Origin: Cerina litoralis
Lineage (GTDB): Bacteria; Bacteroidota; Bacteroidia; Flavobacteriales; Flavobacteriaceae
Length of the DNA: 64,000 nt
Direction: 5' to 3'
Assembly: GCA_022008415.1 (NCBI GenBank)
Contig: JAIRBC010000016.1
Location: 56,088 to 120,087 of the forward strand
Shown: piece by piece, positions 54,317 to 63,569 of the stretch
How the letters are laid out: each line of letters opens with the position of its first letter
Numbering within the stretch: position 1 is the stretch's first letter
Program-made: the position numbers and the translations under genes
Notes under the pieces: model-generated
Seen by the model: only the letters and a program-made list of their open reading frames with translations
Databases searched by the model: none
What the model was told of the DNA's origin: nothing

Positions 54317-55222
54317 TTAATTCGCTTCTTGTGTGGGGATTTTGCGTAATTCAGCTTGCACGGCTTCCACAAAAGCTTCGGGTTGTTCAAGCTTCGGATC
54401 GTCGCGCGAATCCTCGATAATGTGCAGGGGCCAACCGTATTTTTCGCTGGCTTTTTTGGCAATCTTCACGCTGTTGGCCTTGTCGTGCCTACCCCAGATC
54501 AGCGATACCGGCACCGCTAGTTGCTTCAGTTGGTATTCCGGGATTTTACCGCTCAGGATGCCCATGATCTTTTTTGCCGCCGATTTCTTTTCCGGATCAT
54601 TGGCGGAAGCTAAATTATAGTCAAGAAAATCCTGCCATTTTTCGCCCATAACCGTGTCCAATTTATCGACATCGTACATACATTGATCCATAAGGCGCAA
54701 TTGATTTTTCTTGGAAGATCGTACCATGAACCGTAAAAACTCAAAGGCAAACCGTGGGGCAGGACGAAAAGGGGCAAGTCCGAGCGAATCGACCAGGATT
54801 AGTTGTCGCACTATATTCCCGTGCTGAATGGCGTAATGAGCAGCAAGCGACCCTCCAACCACATGACCGATGAGTACGGGAGGCGTGTTGCACGTGTATT
54901 GTATAAAATCATGGAGCCAGGCTATAAAAATTTCCCTGGTGAATTTTTTTCCTGGTGATCCCGACCTTCCATGCCCCGGAAGGTCGGGCACGATAACCTT
55001 GAAATCTTTGACGAGCCCGGGAATGACACGCATCCACCAAACCGACGGCTCGCCAGGGCCGTGCAACAAGACTAGGGGAGTACCCTCGCCCCCTTCAAGA
55101 TAAGTAGTGGTGAATTTCCCTGTCCGGATCTGATGCTCTTTCACCGGTAAACCCGCAATGAGCTTGCTGCGGTAAACCTGCGTAGTTTTTTGTGTCCTGG
55201 TGTCTTTTATTGCTGTTTCCAT
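54317..55222 (-). CDS. Alpha/beta-hydrolase-fold protein lacking catalytic Ser and His
   Basis: This 301-residue protein has a clear alpha/beta-hydrolase frame: TPLVLLHGPGEPSVWWMRVI (oxyanion loop), FKVIVPDLPGHGRSG, VPVSLIWGRHDKAN (acid Asp) and LEQPEAF near the C terminus. The nucleophile elbow, however, reads IGHVVGGSLA, with Val where G-H-S-x-G has Ser. The catalytic-His position before LEQPEAF reads SRDDPK, with no His. Both were checked at codon level in the elbow (GGT CAT GTG GTT GGA). It may be a non-catalytic binding protein or use another chemistry. It lies between a methyltransferase and an amidohydrolase gene, same strand. Confidence 0.85.
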   Translation of the reverse strand: METAIKDTRTQKTTQVYRSKLIAGLPVKEHQIRTGKFTTTYLEGGEGTPLVLLHGPGEPSVWWMRVIPGLVKDFKVIVPDLPGHGRSGSPGKKFTREIFIAWLHDFIQYTCNTPPVLIGHVVGGSLAAHYAIQHGNIVRQLILVDSLGLAPFRPAPRFAFEFLRFMVRSSKKNQLRLMDQCMYDVDKLDTVMGEKWQDFLDYNLASANDPEKKSAAKKIMGILSGKIPEYQLKQLAVPVSLIWGRHDKANSVKIAKKASEKYGWPLHIIEDSRDDPKLEQPEAFVEAVQAELRKIPTQEAN

Positions 55223-55391
55223 GGTCGTTTATTTTGTATTTCACATTCGTGGGCCTCAAATCTTTTTTTCATAATATTTACTTTCCCGACCCTACGCTGA
55301 AGAGGGTATCATATTACTTCCCTGCCTGACCACCAATATTTATTACTGTTTCAAATTGTCTCCCATTCCTACCTCTTTATTTTTTGCATGT

Positions 55392-56231
55392 TCATTTCAC
55401 TTTCTCTCCAATGCCGATATTCACCGCAACTTCCAGAATGGCCGGTTCCTGGCCTTTAGAGCGTTCCTCCATTTTTTCTTCAAGAATTTTGACAACCTGA
55501 TTTTTCTGTTTGTCATCCAAACCGGAAATCATTTGTGTCGCGATCGGATTGCTGCTCGTCACCCAGTTCCACATCTCCCTTCCAGATCTAAAGGACAGCT
55601 TGTGGACGACCGGATTTACCTTCACATTTCTGAGTCCGGCTTCTTCCATTTTCTTCTGAAGGACGTCTTCCTCCGATATCTGGAACGGCAGCGGTGGTGC
55701 TTCCGGTGACAAACCCTTAAAACCGGGTACAGCCTCTTGTATAGCCCCTATAAATACGTTGAGGAATTCGACCTTTTGTATTGGGCCGAAATTCACTAGA
55801 AATACCGTTCCACCGGGTCGGGTTATCCTTACCAATTCACTGAGCCCCCTCTGGAAGTTGGGAAAGAGCATCACTCCAAACTGCGATCCGGCGATATCGA
55901 AAGTATTGTCGTTCAGGTCGAGGTGGTGGCCATCCATCACTTGGCCTTTTAGATTGGAAAGCCCTTCTTCATCCGCACGTGCTTTTAACCGCTCTATCAT
56001 CACCGGGGAGATGTCCACGGCCAGAACTTTTGCACCGAGGCGGGCAGCGGGCAGGCTCAGGGCACCACTTCCCGAGGCAACATCCAAAAAATGCATACCC
56101 GACCTTAGTCCTGCAAGGCTAATGGCGGTTTTGGCCAAGATCCAGTTGGCCGTAGGGGTAACATACCTGTCAAAATTGATGGCAATACCATCCCAGGCTT
56201 TACTGATCTTCGATGCTTCTGTAGAAATCAT
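55392..56231 (-). CDS. Class I SAM-dependent methyltransferase
   Basis: This 279-residue protein has motif I HFLDVASGSGALSLPAARLG (about 47-66), the acidic loop AKVLAVDISPVMIERLKARA, MDGHHLDLNDNTFDIAGSQFG and LSELVRITRPGGTVFLVNFG. These match the Methyltransf_11/UbiE-like fold. The C-terminal 120 residues would form the substrate lid. The substrate is unknown; small-molecule methylation is most likely. An inverted-repeat cluster (56291-56340) lies about 60 bases upstream. It is between the LuxR-type regulator and the alpha/beta-hydrolase gene, all on the minus strand. Confidence 0.87.
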   Translation of the reverse strand: MISTEASKISKAWDGIAINFDRYVTPTANWILAKTAISLAGLRSGMHFLDVASGSGALSLPAARLGAKVLAVDISPVMIERLKARADEEGLSNLKGQVMDGHHLDLNDNTFDIAGSQFGVMLFPNFQRGLSELVRITRPGGTVFLVNFGPIQKVEFLNVFIGAIQEAVPGFKGLSPEAPPLPFQISEEDVLQKKMEEAGLRNVKVNPVVHKLSFRSGREMWNWVTSSNPIATQMISGLDDKQKNQVVKILEEKMEERSKGQEPAILEVAVNIGIGEKVK

Positions 56232-56290
56232 ATCGGTTATGTTTTATAAACTCGATACAAAGCTACGATGGTACCTTACTGTACCGCATC

Positions 56291-56340
56291 GGTGGAATTA
56301 CCCAATTTTTTGTAAGATGAAAAATGGGTAATTCTACCCA
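56291..56340. promoter_or_regulatory. Inverted-repeat cluster, possible operator ahead of the methyltransferase gene
   Basis: GGTGGAATTACCCA (56291-56304) is the inverted match, with one mismatch, of TGGGTAATTCTACC (56325-56338). The right half is itself a palindrome, TGGGTA-ATTC-TACCCA (56325-56340), giving three TACCCA/TGGGTA half-sites. The cluster sits between the LuxR-type gene and the methyltransferase start. A dimeric regulator, perhaps the neighbouring LuxR-type protein, could bind it. A hairpin role in RNA is the alternative. Confidence 0.5.
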
Positions 56341-56418
56341 TAGGAAGAAAAAATAGGAAAAAGAATTGCGGTTAGTGGAAGTATTATCGGAACCGGGATG
56401 TTAGATGAACAGTATTCA

Positions 56419-58035
56419 TCAAAGTGCGTTATCCAGTATCTTATTCCTAAGGGCGAAAGTGGTCGCCTCTACCCGGGAGGACACCCCGAGCTTATTGAAA
56501 ATATTGCTCACATGTCGGTCTACGGTCCGCTCACTGATAAACAGGTCACCGGCAACGGATTTGTTGGTTTTTCCGGATGCCACCCGTCGTAATACCTGGA
56601 GTTCTCGAAGTGTCAGGCCAAAGGCCTCGTGATTCCGTTGCTGGTTCAACAATCGATTTATCCGCTGCAGATCTGGTCTGGCCTTGAGTTGTTCATAAAC
56701 CCATTTGGCGGCCGCCAACGCTAAATCCGAATTGTCCTTATCGTCCATTTTGCTGTAAACAAGCCCGATCAGTTCCTTGGTATGTGCGGATTCGTATGGA
56801 AGATGTAGTGTATTCCATATTTTCAATGCTTTTTGCAAATGGTCCAGGGCAAGTTGAACACTCCCTTCAGTAAGAAATACAGCTCCTCTACAGTGAGAGG
56901 ACATTGCATAGAGATAGGGTGCATCGAATTCAGCGACTATATTATCTAATTCTTTGGTGGCATCAAGGGCTTCTTCGTTTCGTTTCACGGCAATCATGAT
57001 ACGCACGGCCGCAGGAAGAAGTTCCGCTCGTTTTCTGTTGTCTTTTGTCTCCTTTAAGGTATTTCTTATAGCCGTTTCCGCCGCATCGACCTGACCCTGC
57101 GCCAAGCGAAGCAAGGCAAGGCCGGGCTGTGGATTTCTGCCCCATTTGGAAGCTTCGCGATAGCAGTCTTCCGCCCCTTCAAAATTTCCCAATAGGCGAA
57201 ATAGTTCGGCTTTGCAGTAAAAGGCCTCCCCGGCTGCGGGTTCTCCCGGCGGTCGTGTAAGGAGTTTGCATGCCGAACCAATTTCTTCGAGCGCTTTGTG
57301 CCATTCACCGTGAAATTGGATGATCTCGGCCCTGCGCACCAAGCATTGTCCCCGGAAGGGGATAATGTCCGGTTGTGCATCGCACCACCGTGTCAATGCC
57401 GATGTCCATTCTTGTGCCCGTCCCAGATCCCAGACCTTGCGACAAGTTTCGATGACCGCACAATAGATTACCCCACAAGCTATAGGAAAGACTTCTTCCG
57501 TTTCTACGGCAACCATTGTTTCATCGAGTAGTTTTATTCCTTTGGCCACATCCCCTAATTGAATCAGTGCCTGTCCGTTCCCTAACCGTCCAAGTGCGAT
57601 GAGATCAACGTCGCCAAATTGCTCCCCGATCGTTACCGCTTGCTCAAAAAGTGTACGTGCTTTGGCAGCATGGCCCGCAGAAAGCGTTCCCAATGCCGCG
57701 GGAAGGAGTAGCAGGCCTTTCTCTGCACAATCCGCTCCTTTTCCATCTTTTATTAGCCTTTCCCCCCTGGCAATCCATCCACTGCCCCTTGCCATTTCCC
57801 CAGTGTTAATAAACATTAGCCCCAGCCAAAAAGCGCAACGTACGGCCTGTTCCGTTTTCTTCCGGTTCAAATAGCCCTGATGGGCGCGATCCAGAATCTT
57901 AAAACTTTCGGCATCCCTTCCAATAAGATATGCAGCCAGGGCATAAGTCTCAAGTTCTTTGGGTTCTAAGGTGTGCTCCCGGTCAGCTTTATAAAGCTGT
58001 GTATAAGTCCTTGTCCAATTTTCAATTTTTTGCAT
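56419..58035 (-). CDS. LuxR-type regulator with TPR domain
   Basis: Counting from ATG 58035, this is a 538-residue protein; a GTG 8 codons upstream is possible. Residues about 20-460 are TPR-like helical pairs (ALGRLGNGQALIQLGDVAKG, ALDHLQKALKIWNTLHLPYE). The last 65 residues are a LuxR/NarL helix-turn-helix: LTLRELQVLRRVASGKTNKS, then VAGDLFISERTVDRHVSNIF and NKLGVSSR. There is no receiver domain or ATPase, so the TPR part probably senses a ligand or partner protein. It heads a co-directional group with a methyltransferase, an alpha/beta-hydrolase-fold protein and an amidohydrolase, and likely controls them. Confidence 0.87.
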   Translation of the reverse strand: MQKIENWTRTYTQLYKADREHTLEPKELETYALAAYLIGRDAESFKILDRAHQGYLNRKKTEQAVRCAFWLGLMFINTGEMARGSGWIARGERLIKDGKGADCAEKGLLLLPAALGTLSAGHAAKARTLFEQAVTIGEQFGDVDLIALGRLGNGQALIQLGDVAKGIKLLDETMVAVETEEVFPIACGVIYCAVIETCRKVWDLGRAQEWTSALTRWCDAQPDIIPFRGQCLVRRAEIIQFHGEWHKALEEIGSACKLLTRPPGEPAAGEAFYCKAELFRLLGNFEGAEDCYREASKWGRNPQPGLALLRLAQGQVDAAETAIRNTLKETKDNRKRAELLPAAVRIMIAVKRNEEALDATKELDNIVAEFDAPYLYAMSSHCRGAVFLTEGSVQLALDHLQKALKIWNTLHLPYESAHTKELIGLVYSKMDDKDNSDLALAAAKWVYEQLKARPDLQRINRLLNQQRNHEAFGLTLRELQVLRRVASGKTNKSVAGDLFISERTVDRHVSNIFNKLGVSSRVEATTFALRNKILDNAL

Positions 58036-58296
58036 CACCACTTTACGGTTAAAATCCACTGCGAGAAGAAATACTGTATCCGTATTCTCTTGTAATGAGG
58101 TCGGATTCTTTTTTCGGTATTGGCTTTAAGCATATCGCACAATCCTTCTATAAAGATAGCATTTTAGGACGAAAAATGGAACGATAAGGCTTTTGTGGAT
58201 TGGATTTCGATCTGTAAAATGCGAAGTGTATAGGTCGGAGGCAAGAATCCGAAGTTATTCTAAAATTGGTTATATTGTGTAGATAATCCTCTGGAT

Positions 58297-61119
58297 ATGA
58301 AAAAACTATCCCTCCTCCTTTCTTTTCTGCTTTGTGGTTCTCTATATTCACAATCCAGATTGGATAGTTTATTGCCGTTGGTCCATACGTTGCCCGAAGA
58401 TAGCACAAAGGTTCAGGCGTATCTCGATATTGCATGGGATCTTTTGAGAAAGGATTCCAAAACTTCTCTAATATATGCCGATTCGGCAGGAAATCTATCC
58501 AAAAAATTGAACCTCGCTACGCGTTTGGCTCATTCCAAAATGACAAAAAGCTTTGCCTTGTCTGGAATGGGAAACTACAGGGAAGCGGAAAGTTCCCTGG
58601 CAGGAGCCCTTGACCTGTTCAATAGATTTAACGATCGGGAAATGATTTTGGATACCAAGGTGGAGTTCGGTTGGCTAAAACAGATGCAATCGCAGTTCGA
58701 TTCGGCTACAATTTATTTCATGGCGGCCTTGCCGATGGCGGAAAAACTCGGGGATAAAAATAACGAGGCACGGATACACAATTATCTTGGTGGCATCTAT
58801 AAAGCACAAAAACAGTACGATAAGGCCATCGACCACTATAAGATCGCATTGGACCTGGTTGAGGACTTAGGCATTAAGGTGGGTATTTCCGCCTGTCTCG
58901 CCAATTTGGCGGACGCCTATACCAAAATCGGGAAATTCGATAAAGCCATTGCTTTTTCCGAACGGGCAATAAAGCTCAAAAAAGAGCTGGACGACGACCT
59001 AGGCGCAGGCAGGGTATTGAACAATCTCGGAATCATTTACAATGAGCTCGGTTATTTTGGCAAGGCGGAGCATAGCTTTCAGAAGGCCCTTGAAATGGCC
59101 AATAGGGTAGGCAACCAAAAACTGATTTCCTCAATAAGGGTAGGTCTCATGACCGCAGCCTATGGCAAGAAGGAATACGAAAGGAGCATCGAAATGGGAA
59201 AGAACTTGCTGGCTACCACGGATTCCTTGGCTGATTTAGAAATCCAGTTCAATGTGCGCCGGCAATTATCTAGGGCATACGGGGAACTTGGCCAATTCAA
59301 AAATGCCTATAAAAATGCATTATTGTCACTGATCATATCGGATAGTCTTTATAATGAGAAAATATTGTCGACGACCAATACCTTGGAGGCTAAATACCAA
59401 AACGAGCAAAAAGCAAAGGAAATAGCCCTTTTGTCCTCGGAAAAAGACCTGCAACAATTCCAGTTGCAAAAAAGGGTGAACGAGCGCAACGTTATTATCG
59501 TTCTTGCGCTATTGGCCGTTATCATCGCCGGATTGTTGTACAACCAGTACCACATCAAACAACGATCAAACAGGGACCTTCGGGAACTCGACAAGTTGAA
59601 ATCGAACTTCTTTGCCAATATCTCCCACGAATTTAGGACGCCCCTCACGTTGATAAAAGGGCCGATCGAAGAATACGAGCAAAATCCAGAAGAGCCCTTG
59701 AGCCTCGATAATGCTAGAATGATCCGCCGCAACGCCAATCGCGTCCTGGGCCTGGTGGACCAACTTCTGGACATCTCCCGGATAGACCGGGGCAAGTTAA
59801 AACTGCGGCCTACCGAGGGCGATGTGTACAAATGTCTTAGGGCAGCGGCTTTTTCTTTCAATTCCCACGCCGCACAGCGCCACATGGATTACCGGGTGAA
59901 CATTCCGGACGAACTGTTGTGGGCGGCCTTTGACAGGGACAAGCTAGAGAAGATTACCTACAACCTGCTGAGCAATGGTTTCAAGTTTAGCGATGATGGG
60001 GATGAGGTCTCCTTTACCGCCAATTATGCCATGGGCGAACTGGATTTGCAAGTGATGGATTCGGGAAGGGGCATCCCGGAGGACAGGCTCCCCTTTATTT
60101 TTGACCGTTTCTATCAGGTGGACAGTAGTACGACCAAGGAAACGGAGGGATCGGGTATAGGTCTTGCGCTCTCCAAGGAGTTGGTCGTACTGATGGACGG
60201 TACCATAACGGTCTCCAGCGAAACGGGGAAAGGCAGTTATTTTACGGTACGCCTGCCCATCCAAAAAATAAAGACCGAATCGGGAGGGAGCAATAAGTCA
60301 GATAAAACGAAAAAGGTAATAGCGGCACCTGTATCGGAATCCTATCAATTTGAGGAACCTGACAGGCGCGACCTACCGCAAGTGTTAGTAGTGGAAGACA
60401 ATTTGGATATGCGGCATTATTTGAAAGAACGGCTTGTAAAATGGTATAGGGTCCAAGAGGCCATAAATGGGGAAGATGGGCTGAAGAAGGCCGCTGCCAA
60501 CGTTCCCGACCTGATCATTACCGACCTCATGATGCCCAAAATGGACGGGATGGAATTCTGCCAAAAAGTTAAGACAGATCTGAACACCAGCCATATTCCG
60601 GTGATCATGCTGACCGCCAAAGCCGGCACCGAAAATAAGATCGCGGGCCTGGAAACCGGAGCGGACGATTACCTCACCAAGCCCTTCGAGGGCGAGGAGC
60701 TTTTGGTCAGGATAAAAAACCTGATCGCCCAACGGCATAGGCTCTGGGAGGTTTTTGCCCAAAGGAAAACCACGGTAATACCCAAAAAGTTCGTGGCCAG
60801 TTCTATGGATCAACAATTTTTGGAACGGGTATTGGCCCTATTGGAGAATAATTTTGAGAACCCCGATTTTAGCGTACGCGATATGCAGCGCGAATTGGCG
60901 ATGGGCAATACGCAATTGCACCGCAAACTAAAGGCGCTCACCAACGAGGCCCCTGGTGAACTGCTGCGGAACTTCCGCCTAAAAAAGGCCGCACAACTGC
61001 TTATCCAGAAAGCGGATACCGTAACCCAGATCGCTTATAGGGTCGGTTTTAACAATCCTTCCTATTTCACCAAATGTTTTAAGCATTTTTACAGAGTGCC
61101 GCCTTCTTCCTATTCTTAG
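58297..61119 (+). CDS. TPR-type hybrid two-component regulator with AraC output domain
   Basis: This 940-residue protein has a signal peptide (FLLCGSLYSQS), then periplasmic TPR repeats to about residue 380 (YDKAIDHYKIALDLVEDLGI, FDKAIAFSERAIKLKKELDD). One membrane segment follows (about 398-416), then a histidine kinase with its phospho-acceptor in FFANISHEFRTPLTLIKGP (about 441) and ATPase motifs DSGRGIPEDR and GSGIGLALSKELV. The receiver has its Asp in PDLIITDLMMPKMDGM (about 743), and an AraC domain (VTQIAYRVGFNNPSYFTKCF) closes the protein. TPR sensors replace the propeller sensor seen in the regulator at 39370. The two small genes after it are plausible targets. Confidence 0.92.
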   Translation: MKKLSLLLSFLLCGSLYSQSRLDSLLPLVHTLPEDSTKVQAYLDIAWDLLRKDSKTSLIYADSAGNLSKKLNLATRLAHSKMTKSFALSGMGNYREAESSLAGALDLFNRFNDREMILDTKVEFGWLKQMQSQFDSATIYFMAALPMAEKLGDKNNEARIHNYLGGIYKAQKQYDKAIDHYKIALDLVEDLGIKVGISACLANLADAYTKIGKFDKAIAFSERAIKLKKELDDDLGAGRVLNNLGIIYNELGYFGKAEHSFQKALEMANRVGNQKLISSIRVGLMTAAYGKKEYERSIEMGKNLLATTDSLADLEIQFNVRRQLSRAYGELGQFKNAYKNALLSLIISDSLYNEKILSTTNTLEAKYQNEQKAKEIALLSSEKDLQQFQLQKRVNERNVIIVLALLAVIIAGLLYNQYHIKQRSNRDLRELDKLKSNFFANISHEFRTPLTLIKGPIEEYEQNPEEPLSLDNARMIRRNANRVLGLVDQLLDISRIDRGKLKLRPTEGDVYKCLRAAAFSFNSHAAQRHMDYRVNIPDELLWAAFDRDKLEKITYNLLSNGFKFSDDGDEVSFTANYAMGELDLQVMDSGRGIPEDRLPFIFDRFYQVDSSTTKETEGSGIGLALSKELVVLMDGTITVSSETGKGSYFTVRLPIQKIKTESGGSNKSDKTKKVIAAPVSESYQFEEPDRRDLPQVLVVEDNLDMRHYLKERLVKWYRVQEAINGEDGLKKAAANVPDLIITDLMMPKMDGMEFCQKVKTDLNTSHIPVIMLTAKAGTENKIAGLETGADDYLTKPFEGEELLVRIKNLIAQRHRLWEVFAQRKTTVIPKKFVASSMDQQFLERVLALLENNFENPDFSVRDMQRELAMGNTQLHRKLKALTNEAPGELLRNFRLKKAAQLLIQKADTVTQIAYRVGFNNPSYFTKCFKHFYRVPPSSYS

Positions 61120-61275
61120 ATTTGGTTCGGTCGATATTTACACTTGCAAGACCATTCGTTGGTAGTATATTGCCAGAATTTGGTATTTCCGTTATAGCCT
61201 TTCCCTCGGGTTCTGAATAAATTCGAAGAGTGTTTCCCCCATTGATCGAATCAATAATCAAAAATCCAAGAAATC

Positions 61276-61842
61276 ATGAAAAAAATGCTCTTCAGTACCG
61301 TTTTTACGATCATGGGGCTTGCTGCCCTAACCGCACAGGATATTAAAATTGGCGCCAATGGAGGGGTGAACCTGTCCACCCTGCAGCCTGATCTTACCGA
61401 CCCCGCAACCCGGACCTCCTTTCATTTGGGTGGGATGGTCGAAATTCCGCTCGTGGATGCACTTTATTTGCAACCGGAACTCCTATACTCCTCACAAGGG
61501 GTCAAAGATAAGTCGGACGATGATGAAGTGATAAAACTGGACTATCTCTCCCTGCCCGTGATGGTCAAATATTATGTATGGGACGCCCTGAGCGTCGAGG
61601 TCGGCCCCCAGTTTGGGATATTGCTTTCGGCCAAGCGGGAAGACAATGGCGAAACCGAGGATATAAAGGACATAACCAAATCTACCGACATTGGCTTCGC
61701 CCTTGGTCTTGGGTATAAATTGAATAATGGACTCAATTTTGGAGCCCGCTTTTATTTGGGTTCCGATGTAAATGATATCGAAGAAGACTCGGACAAGATC
61801 AAGAACAGGGTGTTCCAGATTTCAGTGGGCTACTTCTTTTGA
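61276..61842 (+). CDS. Small outer-membrane beta-barrel protein (PorT/OmpW-like)
   Basis: This 188-residue protein has a signal peptide (GLAALTAQ) and alternating beta strands typical of 8-stranded barrels: IKIGANGGVNLSTL, FHLGGMVEIPLVDALYLQPE, DYLSLPVMVKYYVWDALSVE, IGFALGLGYKLNNGLNFGAR and a terminal VFQISVGYFF ending in Phe. It belongs to the outer_membrane_beta-barrel (PorT-like) group, with no assigned activity. It lies 156 bases after the hybrid regulator and 21 bases before a lipoprotein gene. Confidence 0.8.
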   Translation: MKKMLFSTVFTIMGLAALTAQDIKIGANGGVNLSTLQPDLTDPATRTSFHLGGMVEIPLVDALYLQPELLYSSQGVKDKSDDDEVIKLDYLSLPVMVKYYVWDALSVEVGPQFGILLSAKREDNGETEDIKDITKSTDIGFALGLGYKLNNGLNFGARFYLGSDVNDIEEDSDKIKNRVFQISVGYFF

Positions 61843-61863
61843 ATACTTAAAAATTCTTGAACT

Positions 61864-62373
61864 ATGAAAACAGTTATATTTTACGGAATATTTTTATTGG
61901 GCCTGTTTTGGAGCTGTACCAAAGATGAAGGTAACAACGATCCGACTTCGGATGAACCTAATTTTTCATTTCAGATAACGGGCGAAGGCATAAGCAAGAC
62001 CCTCAGCGGGAAAAACATTGTCTTTAACTCAACCACCATAGATACCAAGGATTTGGACGGGAATCCCATCGAGTTAAATACCGTGGTCATCATAGCCCAG
62101 GTGAAGACCGGGGACGTGGTAGAAGAAGTGCTCATCAGCATTACGGACCGGACCAATGTAAATTCCGGAGTGCATCCCATAGGTACGGACATTTTGAAAT
62201 ATTACAACGCCTTTACCTCCTATTCCGCCGATAGCAATGCCGGTATTTCCTTTAAGGCTTCCGATGGTTCGATAGACCTAAAAACGCGTACCTCGACCCT
62301 GGTTTCCGGATCCTTGAACGTTTCTGCGGAAGGGGCCGGAATCAAGGGCACTTTTACCGCACCAAGCCTATAG
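61864..62373 (+). CDS. Small lipoprotein of unknown function
   Basis: This 169-residue protein has a lipoprotein signal (FLLGLFWSCTKDEGNNDPTS). The mature part is beta-rich (FSFQITGEGISKTLSGKNIV, VVIIAQVKTGDVVEEVLISI, SGSLNVSAEGAGIKGTFTA), resembling the single-domain DUF6252-type lipoproteins often seen beside beta-barrel genes; I am not sure of the family. It is co-transcribed with the barrel protein upstream. Confidence 0.75.
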   Translation: MKTVIFYGIFLLGLFWSCTKDEGNNDPTSDEPNFSFQITGEGISKTLSGKNIVFNSTTIDTKDLDGNPIELNTVVIIAQVKTGDVVEEVLISITDRTNVNSGVHPIGTDILKYYNAFTSYSADSNAGISFKASDGSIDLKTRTSTLVSGSLNVSAEGAGIKGTFTAPSL

Positions 62374-62830
62374 CAAGGAAGGGATATGTATTGCAGTTCA
62401 TCTATCCAGAATTTTGTAGAGCCCTTAAAGCACTTGGTGAAATAGTATTTTTTAAAATTCCCACCTCCCGCAAATTTTACTTTTCCGCAAATATTGTTTG
62501 CATTGAATGTATCGATTCATTAAAGAGAATTGTCATCCCCGGATTTTCTATCCATTTCACCACTTAAGTTGGTGCTATTCTTAGCTTATGGCACGAACTA
62601 ACATTTTGTTTCCAATGTGAATCATGGGTTGACAAAAGGATTGACTTTACATGCCTATGGAAGGCTTGCTGCCGCTTTCATTGTCCTTATATTTTAACCC
62701 CTGATTCGAATTCATAATATAAGTCCAAGAAATAACGAAAAATGGATTCCAAAAAGAACACGCCGAAACCACGCCATAAAACAATATAAGACCGATAGGA
62801 AAATTGTAATTATCTGATTATTAAGTAGTA

Positions 62831-62871
62831 TCGCCTGAGATTGAACCGGGAACCACCTGATTATAAGTAGG
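62831..62871 (-). other. Degenerate tRNA 3'-half-like sequence
   Basis: On the minus strand the sequence reads CCTACTTATAATCAGG, then TGGTTCCCGGTTCAATCTCAGG. The first piece resembles an anticodon arm (CCTGA-CTTATAA-TCAGG with one G lost). The second resembles a variable loop and T arm with the invariant GTTCAATC loop, but the T stem has a mismatch and no 5' half or acceptor stem is recognisable. It could be the trace of an element that integrated into a tRNA gene, or chance. Confidence 0.3.
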
Positions 62872-63085
62872 TTTATCTTTTTAAAATATGATTACATAAG
62901 AAAACAGGCCAATGTTTAACCATTGTTTGATCAAAAAAACCGCATCTAAACAGTTGGCTTTACCTTATGTACAAACGGAGAGACTAAAACTCTCCCTCCT
63001 TGCGGCACTAGATCATAGGTATGAAATCTATTTGCAATGCAAAAACTACTCCTCAGAAATGAATGCAACTTCATTCTACAAAGCA

Positions 63086-63114
63086 AATGAAAGATTATAG
63101 TTCTTTCATTTTTT
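63086..63114 (+). terminator. Rho-independent terminator with no assigned gene
   Basis: AATGAAAGA (63086-63094) pairs perfectly with TCTTTCATT (63102-63110) around TTATAGT and is followed by TTTT on the plus strand. It implies a plus-strand transcript ending here, more than 700 bases after the last recognisable gene (62373). It may end a small RNA or a short unrecognised gene. Confidence 0.65.
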
Positions 63115-63569
63115 ATACAACTTTCATATGGAACTATATAAAGCCAAATTTTGAGTGCAAAGTGAGTGCAATAGAAACCATACTTTTGGTGTTCTAAAGC
63201 ATTAAAATGTTCAACACCTATTCTCAATACACCGGCTATGAATACTTTGACAAATCTGACACAGAAAACTGTTTTTTAGTTAAGAAAAATGATAGGTATT
63301 TATTTAACCTCAATGTGCTCTAAAAAAGGGAATCCGTAACCTTTTCAGCTCGTTTGTAGTGCATAAAACATATATCCTTGCTAAAAAAAAGAGGCGATGC
63401 GGATACCAATCATTCCATAATCGCTAGAAATCTTGTTAAATTATAAGCATTTTATTCAATATCAATAATTGTCTATCCAAAAATCCCAAGAAAAAGTACG
63501 TTTACAATATAAATTTGTATGTTTGTATAAACATACTTACATATAAATCAGATATAATTTATAAACTTA

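Larger units (their letters stand above)
62374..63569 (+). other. 1.2-kb gene-poor region
   Basis: No gene is supported over about 1200 bases. The stretch is AT-rich and holds a tRNA-like remnant (62831-62871), a hairpin GGAGAG-N7-CTCTCC (62977-62995) beside CTCCCTCCTTGCGG, and a good terminator (63086-63114). A 62-codon frame (62912-63100) ends inside the terminator stem-loop; its composition is not convincingly protein-like. The last 150 bases are very AT-rich with TTTGTATGTTTGTATAAACA, probably the promoter of the next gene. Confidence 0.45.
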
